From assembly GCA_900765525.1 (NCBI GenBank), contig CAAFRY010000046.1:1-15654 (forward strand): a DNA stretch of 15,654 nucleotides. The letters are read 5' to 3'. Positions within the stretch are counted from its first letter, which is position 1; every line of letters starts with the position of its first letter. The notes below the pieces were generated by a model, which worked only from the letters and a program-made list of their open reading frames with translations, searched no databases and was not told the DNA's origin. The position numbers were made by a program, and so were the translations under genes. Of the stretch, positions 1-6,576 are shown in pieces. This DNA is from an uncultured Blautia sp. Its GTDB lineage: Bacteria; Bacillota; Clostridia; Lachnospirales; Lachnospiraceae.

Positions 1-1
1 T

Positions 2-133
2 AAATAACTGGACCAATCGCACAGTATGCTTTTTCGAGTATGCAGGTCAAAAAACGTAGGCGTAGCGGGCTACGCTGAGGCTTTTTGACCTGTGCAATCG
101 GGAAAGCAGGCAAGCGATTTGGTGTAGTTATTT
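2..133 (+). repeat. Long rod-like imperfect palindrome (candidate structured RNA or dispersed palindromic element)
   Basis: Pairing was traced by hand. The outer stem pairs 2-20 with 114-133 (one G-G mismatch, one bulged T118, one G-T). After an internal loop, 28-37 pairs with 98-107 over ten pairs, two of them G-T. Then 43-53 (CAGGTCAAAAA) pairs perfectly with 82-92. The tip is GCGTAG (60-65) with CTACGC (70-75) around a CGGG tetraloop. AGTATGC occurs twice on the left arm (23-29 and 37-43). The element starts at the window edge, so more may lie to the left. The nested helices separated by small internal loops are seen directly. Whether this is an RNA or a palindromic DNA repeat is not known, and I do not recognise a named RNA family. 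Confidence 0.6.
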
Positions 134-146
134 TCGAAACGATGTA

Positions 147-206
147 CCAGACGGTATGAGCACGGAGGCCGCTGTCAGGCGGCCTGAAAAGTGCGATTAC
201 CGTCGG
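147..206 (+). other. Second layered hairpin of the 5'-edge structured region
   Basis: CC+GACGGTA (147-148 and 150-156, with A149 bulged) pairs with TACCGTC+GG (198-206). GCAC (160-163) pairs with GTGC (191-194), and AGGCCGC (166-172) pairs with GCGGCCT (179-185) around a six-base loop. Between the first two helices is a 3x3 internal loop, TGA facing GAT, which could form tandem G-A pairs. Between the second and third helices the loop is asymmetric, GG facing GAAAA. The helices are separate and exactly complementary, which favours a selected fold over chance. No T-run follows, so this is not itself a terminator. Function unknown. Confidence 0.55.
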
Positions 207-219
207 CAGGCATGTTTTC

Positions 220-257
220 TCTGTTGCGCTCCACCTATCATAGCACAGATTTTTTTT
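220..257 (+). terminator. Probable intrinsic terminator ending the 5'-edge structured region
   Basis: TCTGT(T)GC at 220-227 pairs with GCACAGA at 243-249, with one bulged T. Eight T residues follow directly at 250-257. This orientation ends + strand transcription coming from the left edge and faces the convergent gene whose stop codon lies at 260. The stem is short (7 bp) and the loop is 15 bases, so its strength is uncertain. Confidence 0.55.
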
Positions 258-259
258 CG

Positions 260-508
260 CTACAATAATTCATTTTCCATTTTTTTCTCCACTGGAATCT
301 GAAATCCTGCAATCCATTTATCGTAGCAGTCCTCGCATAAATCGAAGCTGTGTACTTCTCCGTCCTTTTTTGAAAAATATCCCCACTGCACCTGACCACA
401 GTAAACCCCCTCCCGAAGGTTCCCCTCCTCCAGATGGATTTTTTTTCCGCAGCAATTGCAGTACAGCTCCTGAAGCTGAATTTTTTCCTGATTTTTGTAT
501 TTTCTCAT
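260..508 (-). CDS. Small zinc-ribbon-like hypothetical protein
   Basis: An 82-residue protein of unrecognised family. Two CxxC pairs, C17/C20 (within YCNCCGKK) and C58/C61 (LCEDC), about 40 residues apart, are the layout of a zinc ribbon; C19 and C37 are further cysteines. It is rich in charged residues and has no signal peptide or membrane segment, so it is probably cytoplasmic. The ATG at 508 was chosen over an upstream in-frame GTG (529) because GGGAGGA lies just ahead of it. It is separated from rimI upstream by a strong terminator and has its own TATAAT at 553-558, so it is probably a separate transcript. A nucleic-acid-binding or metal-binding role is possible from the fold alone; nothing narrower can be said. 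Confidence 0.7.
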   Translation of the reverse strand: MRKYKNQEKIQLQELYCNCCGKKIHLEEGNLREGVYCGQVQWGYFSKKDGEVHSFDLCEDCYDKWIAGFQIPVEKKMENELL

Positions 509-552
509 ATTTGTCCTCCCATGCAGCACAAAAATTTCCGTTTTCCGGTTTC

Positions 553-558
553 ATTATA
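553..558 (-). promoter_or_regulatory. Probable -10 box for the zinc-ribbon gene
   Basis: A perfect TATAAT reads on the - strand about 45 bases upstream of the ATG at 508. No good -35 hexamer stands at 16-18 bases (the candidate is TGGGTT), so the call rests on the -10 box and on the terminator just upstream at 606-631. Confidence 0.45.
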
Positions 559-605
559 CTGGAACCAGCAGCAAAAACCCAGTGGGAAATCCCTGTAAAC
601 TTAGA

Positions 606-631
606 AAAAGATAGCAGCGCTGCTATCTTTT
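606..631 (-). terminator. Perfect palindromic terminator overlapping the rimI stop codon
   Basis: A 26-base perfect palindrome centred between 618 and 619 has half-site GATAGCAGC flanked by A4 and T4. On the - strand the hairpin is followed by TTTTTC, a standard intrinsic terminator ending the tsaE-tsaB-rimI transcript. The rimI stop (TAG, 623-625) lies inside the stem, so the terminator starts before translation ends. Because it is symmetric it could also act on + strand transcription. Confidence 0.85.
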
Positions 632-1069
632 ACACATTAGGACTGCATCCTCCCGGGGAGCCTCATAAAAATTTCTGCGGATGCCCTGGGCCTCAAATCC
701 ACAGGAAGTATAGAGGCGAATGGCGCTTTCATTGCTCTGTCTCACTTCCAAGAAAAAAGAGGTAACCCCTTGAACACTTCCCTCAGCCAAAAGTCTTTCC
801 ACCAGCCGACGTCCGATTCCCTTGCCCTGAAAAGTCTTTTTCACTGATACATTGGTAATCTCTCCCTCATCCAGAACTTTCCACATACCAATATACCCCA
901 CTGGTTCTTCCTTCCAAAGCGCAGTATAATATACTGCATTTTCCTTCTCTGTGGCATCCAGAAAAGCCTCTCTGCTCCAGGGCTTGGTGAAGTTCGCTTT
1001 TTCGATTTCAGCCACAGCCCTGCAGTCCTCTTCTCTCATTTTCCTTATGGTAATCTCAAGCTTTTCCAT
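623..1069 (-). CDS. rimI: Ribosomal-protein-alanine N-acetyltransferase RimI (GNAT family)
   Basis: 148 residues, normal for RimI. The GNAT acetyl-CoA loop is QGKGIG at residues 81-86. The C-terminal half carries the RimI-type stretch LEVRQSN...AIRLYTSCGF (about 107-125), followed by a Y-containing EDAVLM ending. In characterised bacteria RimI acetylates the N-terminal alanine of ribosomal protein S18; whether this copy has that substrate is inferred from family and context. The ATG at 1069 is chosen because the preceding GGCGGA can serve as a weak ribosome site and the conserved domain begins directly after it; a longer reading from 1132 adds residues unlike the family. The start overlaps the end of tsaB by 14 bases, so translation is probably coupled. 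Placement after tsaE and tsaB is a common Firmicutes arrangement. Confidence 0.88.
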   Translation of the reverse strand: MEKLEITIRKMREEDCRAVAEIEKANFTKPWSREAFLDATEKENAVYYTALWKEEPVGYIGMWKVLDEGEITNVSVKKTFQGKGIGRRLVERLLAEGSVQGVTSFFLEVRQSNESAIRLYTSCGFEAQGIRRNFYEAPREDAVLMCKR

Positions 1070-1781
1070 TTTCCGCCAACCGCTTTGCCCTTTCTCTTTC
1101 CGCCTGAGAAACCCTAAGATAGTCCGGACCATGGTCCCGGGCAGACTGTATTTTCCCTTCTTTATAATAAATACATCCCAAAGCTGCCACCGCTGCAGCC
1201 CTCTGCCGATTCAGATGGGCAGGTGCAAAAGCATAGGGAATCCTGGCGTTTTGTTCTATCACTTCTTTATACACCGGAACGCCGTCTCCCAGAAAAATCA
1301 CAGGTCTTCCTATTCGATTCAACTCTTCCATCCACTGTTCCATAGGAAGGGCATCCTGTTTTCTTACGGTTTCCAGGCACTGTTCCTTATCAAAAGCATA
1401 GGCAGCTGTATAAACCTGTTTTCTCCTGGCGTCCATAATAGGACAAATAAGCCAGTCCTCTCCTGTTGCAAAAAGATTGTATGCCAAAGCTTCTAAGGTA
1501 GACACTCCCACAAGAGGCTTATCCAGCGCCAGCCCCAGCCCCTTGGCTGTAGCGGAACCAATCCGCAGACCGGTAAAAGAGCCTGGTCCCTGGGCCACTG
1601 CAATGGCGTCAATACTGTCTAATTCCAGCTCCACGGCTTTTTTTATTTCGTCCAGCATGGGAAGAAGTGTCTGGGAATGAGTTTTCTTATAATTCATGGT
1701 ATACTCTGCTATCAGTGTATCATCCTCCACAACTGCTACGGAGGCCACTAATCCCGAGCTGTCTAATCCTAAAATCTTCAT
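1056..1781 (-). CDS. tsaB: tRNA threonylcarbamoyladenosine biosynthesis protein TsaB
   Basis: 241 residues of the ASKHA-fold TsaB family. It opens with the ATPase-like strand MKILGLDSSG. It has the THSQTLLPML segment (residues 34-43) and the family hallmark GPGSFTGLRIG (65-75), followed by the STLEALAYN stretch. TsaB is the non-catalytic partner that dimerises with TsaD and, with TsaE, supports transfer of the threonylcarbamoyl group to A37 of ANN-decoding tRNAs. No tsaD is present in this window, so that partner must be encoded elsewhere. The start has GGAGAGAAG just upstream, and the gene lies 18 bases after the tsaE stop, consistent with one transcript. Identification is firm. Confidence 0.93.
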   Translation of the reverse strand: MKILGLDSSGLVASVAVVEDDTLIAEYTMNYKKTHSQTLLPMLDEIKKAVELELDSIDAIAVAQGPGSFTGLRIGSATAKGLGLALDKPLVGVSTLEALAYNLFATGEDWLICPIMDARRKQVYTAAYAFDKEQCLETVRKQDALPMEQWMEELNRIGRPVIFLGDGVPVYKEVIEQNARIPYAFAPAHLNRQRAAAVAALGCIYYKEGKIQSARDHGPDYLRVSQAERERAKRLAENGKA

Positions 1782-1799
1782 CTTCTCTCCATCCTTTCC

Positions 1800-2240
1800 C
1801 TATAACTCTAGGCCGTCAAGGCCTTCTATTATAATTTTTCGATAATCAAAGCCTTTTTCCAGATTTTTTTCAATGGTCACGGAAATAACCTGTTCCGGAA
1901 GTATTTCTTCTATAAGCTTTGCCCACTCAATAAGGCAGACACCCTCTCCGAAAAAGTAATCGTCATAGCCGATTTCCTCCATTTCTTCCACATCACCGAT
2001 ACGGTATACGTCAAAATGGTAAAAGGGCAGTCTGCCCTCCGGATATTCCTGTACAATAGTGAAGGTTGGGCTGTTTACCGGCTCCTGTATTCCCAGTCCT
2101 CTGGCTACCCCCTGGGTAAAAACAGTCTTTCCCACGCCCAAATCTCCGTTAAGCGTATAAATCTGTCCGGGAAGAGCCTGCTGTCCAAGCTTCTCGCCCA
2201 GCCGGAAGGTTTCCTTTGCGCTGTTTGTCTCTATTATCAT
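1800..2240 (-). CDS. tsaE: tRNA threonylcarbamoyladenosine biosynthesis ATPase TsaE
   Basis: 146 residues, the usual size. The Walker A P-loop GDLGVGKT is at residues 32-39 and is followed by the family signature SPTFTIVQEY and the HFDVYRI stretch. The C-terminal part contains the LIEWA segment typical of TsaE. TsaE is the P-loop ATPase that binds and resets the TsaB-TsaD complex in t6A37 synthesis. It is the first gene of the - strand tsaE-tsaB-rimI operon. The ATG at 2240 has an upstream AGAGG, and an extended -10 promoter lies at 2301-2309. Without TsaD in view the complex is incomplete here, which is normal for Clostridia. Firm call. Confidence 0.93.
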   Translation of the reverse strand: MIIETNSAKETFRLGEKLGQQALPGQIYTLNGDLGVGKTVFTQGVARGLGIQEPVNSPTFTIVQEYPEGRLPFYHFDVYRIGDVEEMEEIGYDDYFFGEGVCLIEWAKLIEEILPEQVISVTIEKNLEKGFDYRKIIIEGLDGLEL

Positions 2241-2300
2241 ACTAACCTCTTCTATTCACATCTTCTGCTTATCTTATTTCCAAACCCCAGTTTCCCACCA

Positions 2301-2309
2301 AGTATAACA
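2301..2309 (-). promoter_or_regulatory. Extended -10 promoter for the tsaE operon
   Basis: On the - strand this reads TGTTATACT, an extended -10 element (TGn + TATACT) about 60 bases upstream of the tsaE ATG. No convincing -35 is seen at the right distance, which is tolerable for an extended -10 promoter. It lies back to back with the + strand promoter for the prolyl isomerase. Confidence 0.5.
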
Positions 2310-2323
2310 CAGAAAATTCCGGG

Positions 2324-2352
2324 TTGCACCTTTTATTTTTTCCGTTTATAAT
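2324..2352 (+). promoter_or_regulatory. Sigma-70-type promoter for the prolyl isomerase gene
   Basis: TTGCAC (2324-2329), a 17-base spacer and TATAAT (2347-2352) form a near-consensus housekeeping promoter. The start codon is about 40 bases downstream at 2393. The -35 side overlaps the region that would hold the upstream elements of the divergent tsaE promoter. Confidence 0.8.
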
Positions 2353-2392
2353 GAAGAAAGTTCATTTTAAACAGATAAAGGAGACTAAGATT

Positions 2393-2911
2393 ATGGCAAA
2401 TCCAGTTGTAACCATTACTATGGCAAACGGGGATGTGATGAAGGCAGAACTTTATCCCGAAATTGCCCCCAATACAGTAAACAATTTCATCAGTCTGGTA
2501 CAGGACGGATTCTATGACGGGCTGATTTTCCACCGGGTTATCCGTGGTTTTATGATTCAGGGCGGCTGCCCTAACGGAACAGGCATGGGCGGCCCGGGCT
2601 ACACAATCAAAGGCGAGTTCTCACAGAACGGCTTTGCTAATACTTTAGCCCACACTCCCGGCGTTCTCTCCATGGCCAGAGCCATGCATCCCGATTCAGC
2701 AGGAAGCCAGTTTTTCATTATGCATGAAGCAGCCCCCCATCTGGACGGCGCCTATGCAGCCTTCGGCAAAATTACAGAAGGTATGGACGTGGTAAACAAA
2801 ATTGCAGAAACCCGTACCGACTACAGCGACCGCCCCTTAGAGGAGCAGAAAATCCAGTCCATGACCGTAGACACCTTTGGAACCCAGTATCCTGCTCCAG
2901 AAAAGCTTTAA
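2393..2911 (+). CDS. Cyclophilin-type peptidyl-prolyl cis-trans isomerase
   Basis: 172 residues forming one complete cyclophilin domain. Active-site landmarks are visible: FHRVI (residues 47-51, with the catalytic-type Arg49), QGG (56-58), LSMA (92-95), SQFFI (105-109) and HLDG (117-120). It catalyses cis-trans isomerisation of X-Pro bonds during protein folding. There is no signal peptide, lipobox or membrane segment, so it is cytoplasmic. The ATG at 2393 is preferred because GGAG stands nine bases upstream; an upstream in-frame reading begins within the promoter. It is a single-gene unit by context: own promoter, divergent from tsaE and convergent with the YigZ-family gene. The closest familiar symbols are ppiA/ppiB, but orthology cannot be assigned by eye. 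Confidence 0.93.
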   Translation: MANPVVTITMANGDVMKAELYPEIAPNTVNNFISLVQDGFYDGLIFHRVIRGFMIQGGCPNGTGMGGPGYTIKGEFSQNGFANTLAHTPGVLSMARAMHPDSAGSQFFIMHEAAPHLDGAYAAFGKITEGMDVVNKIAETRTDYSDRPLEEQKIQSMTVDTFGTQYPAPEKL

Positions 2912-2933
2912 GAAAAATCTTTTTGTAGAAACC

Positions 2934-3002
2934 TACCCTCTCTGGACAAGGGCATACATGCCTCAAACCATGATATTTTTGTGTCCTTGTTCAGAGAGGG
3001 TA
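2934..3002. repeat. 21-bp inverted repeat between two convergent genes
   Basis: The left arm at 2934-2954 and the right arm at 2982-3002 are complementary over 21 positions. As + strand RNA all 21 pair, two as G-U; as - strand RNA those two become A-C mismatches. The loop is 27 bases. No T-run follows on either side, so it is not a textbook intrinsic terminator, although it sits just after the isomerase stop and just beyond the stop of the opposing gene. A second small hairpin, TACTTTC/GAAAGTA (3001-3024), overlaps its right end by two bases, so the two could compete. Likely roles are transcript 3'-end protection or bidirectional termination. Confidence 0.6.
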
Positions 3003-3032
3003 CTTTCAGTGTACAAAGAAAGTATTCCTGCG

Positions 3033-3686
3033 TCAGTCAAAAAGAAGGTATTCCCCCTCTGAAACTGCGTAATACAGCTCTTTGACATCCGTGACAGAAG
3101 CCCTTGCACTGGTAGCTTCTGTCACGGCTTTTTTTATTTCCTCAGACCGGCTGTATGGCACTAAAATCTGCATTTTTACACTTTCAGCATACTGGGCATC
3201 CATGACAGGCACCTGCTTCTGGGCAAAAAGATACTGCAGCTTTCCCACTCCGTTATAATCCGTTCCCACTTCCGTCAAGATACCATGATACTTAGTAATA
3301 ATCCGGCTGCAGGCCAGTCCCTCCTGCACGGCTTTGGAATAGGCCCGCACCAATCCTCCGGTTCCCAGAAGGGTTCCGCCGAAGTAGCGGGTAACCACTA
3401 CCGCCGTATCATACAGTTCCTCCCCTAAAAGTACATCCAGCATAGGTTTCCCCGCTGTTCCCTGGGGCTCTCCGTCATCGCTGCACCGCATTAACTGCCG
3501 CCTTTCTCCGATAACATAGGCAAAACAATTGTGAGTGGCGTCCCAGTACTTTTTCCGCATTTCCTCTATGAATTTCAGGGCTTCCTCCTCAGTTTTTACC
3601 AAGCGCACTGTGGCAAGAAACCTGGATTTCTTTTCCACTATTTCCCCCTGGCCTCCCTGATATATGGTTTTATATTGTTCCAGCAT
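3033..3686 (-). CDS. YigZ/IMPACT family protein (UPF0029)
   Basis: 217 residues, the usual length for bacterial YigZ-type proteins. The N-terminal IMPACT/UPF0029 domain shows EKKSRF (18-23), THNCFAYVIG (51-60), SDDGEPQGTAGKPML (69-83) and the RYFGG...LGTGGLVRAY stretch (100-116). A smaller C-terminal domain of DUF1949 type follows. The eukaryotic homologue IMPACT regulates Gcn2, but the role of the bacterial family is not settled; nucleic-acid binding has been suggested from structure. The ATG at 3686 is chosen because GAGGAG lies four bases upstream; an earlier ATG at 3728 adds 14 residues with no visible ribosome site. It is a lone - strand gene convergent with the isomerase and divergent from the penicillin-binding protein gene. 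Confidence 0.88.
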   Translation of the reverse strand: MLEQYKTIYQGGQGEIVEKKSRFLATVRLVKTEEEALKFIEEMRKKYWDATHNCFAYVIGERRQLMRCSDDGEPQGTAGKPMLDVLLGEELYDTAVVVTRYFGGTLLGTGGLVRAYSKAVQEGLACSRIITKYHGILTEVGTDYNGVGKLQYLFAQKQVPVMDAQYAESVKMQILVPYSRSEEIKKAVTEATSARASVTDVKELYYAVSEGEYLLFD

Positions 3687-3752
3687 ATTTCTCCTCATCC
3701 GCCCCGGAAGGGGCTCTTCATTTAACACTGCGTTTTCCTATGCATTTTAGCA

Positions 3753-3767
3753 TATTTCCTGGAAATA
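3753..3767. promoter_or_regulatory. 15-bp palindrome upstream of the YigZ-family gene
   Basis: TATTTCC and GGAAATA are arranged head to head around a single T, about 65 bases upstream of the gene on the - strand. The size and symmetry resemble an operator. No convincing -35/-10 pair could be fixed beside it, so the link to regulation is only suggestive. Confidence 0.3.
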
Positions 3768-3822
3768 GGGAAATATTGATTATTAAAAAAATGTGAAAAA
3801 AACTCCGGGCCTTTAAAGTTTC

Positions 3823-3851
3823 TTGAATTAGAAGACTTCATTTGTTATAAT
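3823..3851 (+). promoter_or_regulatory. Promoter for the class A penicillin-binding protein gene
   Basis: TTGAAT (3823-3828), a 17-base spacer and TATAAT (3846-3851), preceded by TG to give an extended -10 (TGTTATAAT). Transcription should start near 3858, leaving a leader of about 20 bases with AAGGAGG at 3861-3867 ahead of the ATG at 3877. The -10 box overlaps an upstream in-frame ATG (3850), which argues against using that ATG as the start. Confidence 0.8.
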
Positions 3852-3876
3852 GGACGGGAAAAGGAGGCAAAACTAC

Positions 3877-6438
3877 ATGAATTTTGGAAAACGGGCCACG
3901 AACAAGAAGCGAAACGCCCTGTCCTCCCGTTCTACCATGATGGGAAAAAAGGCGCACGTTTCTTTTCTGCGTATCATTTTCATTTCACTGATTGCTGTAT
4001 TAGCCATCGGAGGCTGTTTGGGGTTAGGCGTGTTGAAAGGTCTTATCGACGACGCACCGGACATTTCAGAAGTAAACATTGTTCCTGTAGGAGAGGCGAC
4101 CTTCGTCTACGATGCCAACGGGGATAAACTCCAGAAACTGACTGCACCTGATTCCAACCGTATGCCGGTCACCATTGACCAGATACCTCTGGATTTGCAG
4201 CATGCAGTTGTGGCTATTGAAGACGAACGTTTCTATGAGCATAACGGAATTGATATAAAGGGTATCCTCAGAGCGGCCGTCAGAGGCATTACTACAGGAC
4301 ACTTTTCAGAGGGAGCCAGTACCATTACCCAGCAGCTTTTGAAAAATAATGTATTTACCGGCTGGACAAACGAATCCACGGTGGAGCGCTTTAAGAGAAA
4401 ATTCCAGGAATGGTATCTTGCCCTGGAACTGGAAAAACAGGAAAAGGATAAGAATGTTATTCTGGAAAATTATTTAAATACCATAAACCTGGGAAACGGC
4501 AACTACGGGGTACAGGCTGCGGCCCAGGACTATTTCGGGAAAGACGTAAAAGATTTGACCTTATCGGAATCTACGGTTATCGCAGGAATTTCCCAGAACC
4601 CTACCAAGTTTAACCCGGTTATTTATCCGGAAAACAACGCCCAAAGGCGTCAGGATGTTTTGGACCACATGCTGGACCAGGAATACATTACTAAGGAACA
4701 GTACGACCAATGTCTTGCAGACAATGTCTATGAAAGAATCCAGTCCGTGGAACAGCAAAAGGAAACCGAAGATAAAACCTACAGCTATTTTATCGACGAG
4801 CTTACAGAACAGGTTATTCAGGACCTTCAGGACAAGAGAGGCTACACCGAACAGCAGGCCTACAACGCTCTCTGGAGCGGCGGTCTCAGGATTTATACCA
4901 CTCAGGACCCAACAATCCAGCAGATTTGCGACGAGGAATATTCCAATCCGGACAACTTCCCTGCCGGAAGCCAGGTACAGCTTGACTATGCATTGACAGT
5001 CAAACATCCGGACGGAACCGAAGAAAACTACAGTAAAGAGATGATGCAGCAATATTTTGTGCAGAATGAAAGCTCCAGCTTTTCTCTTCTCTTTGACAGC
5101 CAGGAAAGCGCACAGGCACATATAGATGCCTACAAGGCTGCCATACTGGCCGACGGAAGCACTGTCGTATCAGAATCCGTACACTTTACTCCACAGCCTC
5201 AGTCTTCTGTATGCATCATTGACCAGCACACAGGATATGTGAAGGCGATTGTAGGGGGACGTGGGGAAAAGTCTACCAGTCTTTCTCTGAACCGTGCTAC
5301 CAACACAACAAGACAGCCCGGTTCTACCTTTAAGCTGCTGGCCGCTTATTCCGCAGCATTAAACGAAGGCGGAATGACTCTGGCCACTACCTTTGAGGAC
5401 GAGCCTTTTACCTATGATAACGGCGAGCCCCTGTACAACTCGGACCGTCAGTATCACGGAACCGTAACCATGCGTCAGGCCATCATACATTCCTACAACA
5501 TTCCTGCTGTAAAATGTATGATTGAAATCACCCCTGAATTAGGCGTGAAATATCTGGAGAAGTATGGATTTACCAGCATTATCACAGAGCCTACGGAAAT
5601 AAACGGAGGAATCTACACAGACGTAAATGCCGCTACCGCTATTGGTGGTATTACCAGAGGTGTCAGCAATCTGGAGCTGACCGCCGCCTTTGGTGCTATC
5701 GCTAACAATGGAACCTACATTAAACCGGTATTTTACACCAAAATCTTGGATTCTGACGGAAATGTAGTCATTGATAACACACCGGAGAAAACTACGGTGA
5801 TAAAACCCAGCACCGCCTATCTGCTGACCAGTGCCATGGAAGATGTTATAAAAGAAGGTACCGGTACCAGACTTCAGTTAAGCGGCATGCATGTAGCCGG
5901 AAAGACAGGTACAACTGATGATTACCGTGACCTTTGGTTCAGCGGTTTTACACCTTATTACACCTGTTCTGTATGGGCAGGATATGATGACAACACTGTT
6001 CTTCCCTCCGGTCGTTCCAGAACTTATCAGCAAACCTTGTGGAAGAATATCATGCAGCGGATACACAACGATTTGCCGGATACAGAATTTAAGATACCTT
6101 CCACTGTGGAAAAAGCATCCATCTGTACCAAAACCGGTCTTTTGGCCACCTCCAGCTGTCCTTCTGTAACAGAATATTTTGATACAGAACAACTTCCAAC
6201 CAAATACTGCTCCGGTCATTATACCCGCCGCAGCTACCATTACAGTTCAGATGATGACAGTGAAGACGAAGACAGCGAAAACTCTGAAAACCAAGAAAAT
6301 ACAGAGAACTCAGGTAACACTGAGCCTACACCGGAAACTCCTGTAGATGTGCCGGAGGAGGTTACACCAGAAACTCCCCAGCCCCCTGCTGATTCCGATA
6401 GCGGCTCTGCGGACCAGACTGTGGAACCTACCCAGTAA
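3877..6438 (+). CDS. Bifunctional class A penicillin-binding protein (GT51 transglycosylase / transpeptidase)
   Basis: 853 residues. A basic cytoplasmic N-terminus is followed by one membrane anchor (about residues 29-55). The GT51 glycosyltransferase domain shows the catalytic-Glu motif IEDERFYEHNG (from about 111) and GASTITQQLLKN (from about 146), and polymerises lipid II into glycan strands. The transpeptidase domain has S483-T-F-K486 (acylated serine), S539-Y-N541 and K676-T-G678, all three motifs intact, so it should crosslink peptidoglycan and bind beta-lactams. A CTKTGLLATSSCP segment then leads into a roughly 65-residue tail rich in Asp, Glu, Ser, Pro and Thr, probably unstructured and outside the cell. 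The start at 3877 follows AAGGAGG by nine bases. It resembles the PBP1A/ponA group; the exact symbol is not certain. It has its own promoter and terminator, so it is monocistronic. Confidence 0.93.
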   Translation: MNFGKRATNKKRNALSSRSTMMGKKAHVSFLRIIFISLIAVLAIGGCLGLGVLKGLIDDAPDISEVNIVPVGEATFVYDANGDKLQKLTAPDSNRMPVTIDQIPLDLQHAVVAIEDERFYEHNGIDIKGILRAAVRGITTGHFSEGASTITQQLLKNNVFTGWTNESTVERFKRKFQEWYLALELEKQEKDKNVILENYLNTINLGNGNYGVQAAAQDYFGKDVKDLTLSESTVIAGISQNPTKFNPVIYPENNAQRRQDVLDHMLDQEYITKEQYDQCLADNVYERIQSVEQQKETEDKTYSYFIDELTEQVIQDLQDKRGYTEQQAYNALWSGGLRIYTTQDPTIQQICDEEYSNPDNFPAGSQVQLDYALTVKHPDGTEENYSKEMMQQYFVQNESSSFSLLFDSQESAQAHIDAYKAAILADGSTVVSESVHFTPQPQSSVCIIDQHTGYVKAIVGGRGEKSTSLSLNRATNTTRQPGSTFKLLAAYSAALNEGGMTLATTFEDEPFTYDNGEPLYNSDRQYHGTVTMRQAIIHSYNIPAVKCMIEITPELGVKYLEKYGFTSIITEPTEINGGIYTDVNAATAIGGITRGVSNLELTAAFGAIANNGTYIKPVFYTKILDSDGNVVIDNTPEKTTVIKPSTAYLLTSAMEDVIKEGTGTRLQLSGMHVAGKTGTTDDYRDLWFSGFTPYYTCSVWAGYDDNTVLPSGRSRTYQQTLWKNIMQRIHNDLPDTEFKIPSTVEKASICTKTGLLATSSCPSVTEYFDTEQLPTKYCSGHYTRRSYHYSSDDDSEDEDSENSENQENTENSGNTEPTPETPVDVPEEVTPETPQPPADSDSGSADQTVEPTQ

Positions 6439-6507
6439 GACAACAGATATGAAAAAAATTGCAGGGGCTGTAGGTTAATATTCAATTTTAATCTCTGACA
6501 TGCAGAA

Positions 6508-6576
6508 AAGAGGCAATCCCAAAGAATTCGGGCTATTTTAGTTCCGGATTCTCCACTGGACTGCCTCTTCTTTTTT
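6508..6576. terminator. Bidirectional terminator between the PBP gene and the GH31 operon
   Basis: AAGAGGCA (6508-6515) pairs with TGCCTCTT (6562-6569), extended by TCC/GGA after one mismatch. An inner hairpin GAATTCGG (6524-6531) pairs with CCGGATTC (6544-6551) through one G-U. On the + strand the stem is followed by CTTTTTT. On the - strand the mismatch becomes a G-U pair, giving a 12-bp stem followed by TTTT. It lies where the + strand PBP gene and the - strand GH31 operon converge and can serve both. Confidence 0.8.

Noticed and set aside
147..206. Group II intron domain V or a known riboswitch
   Set aside because: It lacks the conserved domain V stem-loop sequence, and none of the riboswitch core motifs I know could be matched; no regulated gene follows on the same strand.
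370..765. 131-codon + strand open frame
   Set aside because: It runs antisense across the zinc-ribbon gene, a terminator and rimI, and its product is low-complexity proline-rich sequence with no family resemblance.
951..1496. 181-codon + strand open frame
   Set aside because: It lies antisense to tsaB and rimI, both firmly identified, and has no recognisable domain.
3850..3876. Upstream in-frame ATG (3850) as the start of the penicillin-binding protein
   Set aside because: It overlaps the -10 box TATAAT and would lie upstream of the predicted transcript start; the ATG at 3877 has AAGGAGG at good spacing.
4561..5121. 186-codon - strand open frame with hydrophobic segments
   Set aside because: It lies wholly antisense to the penicillin-binding protein; the apparent membrane segments come from complementing its codons.
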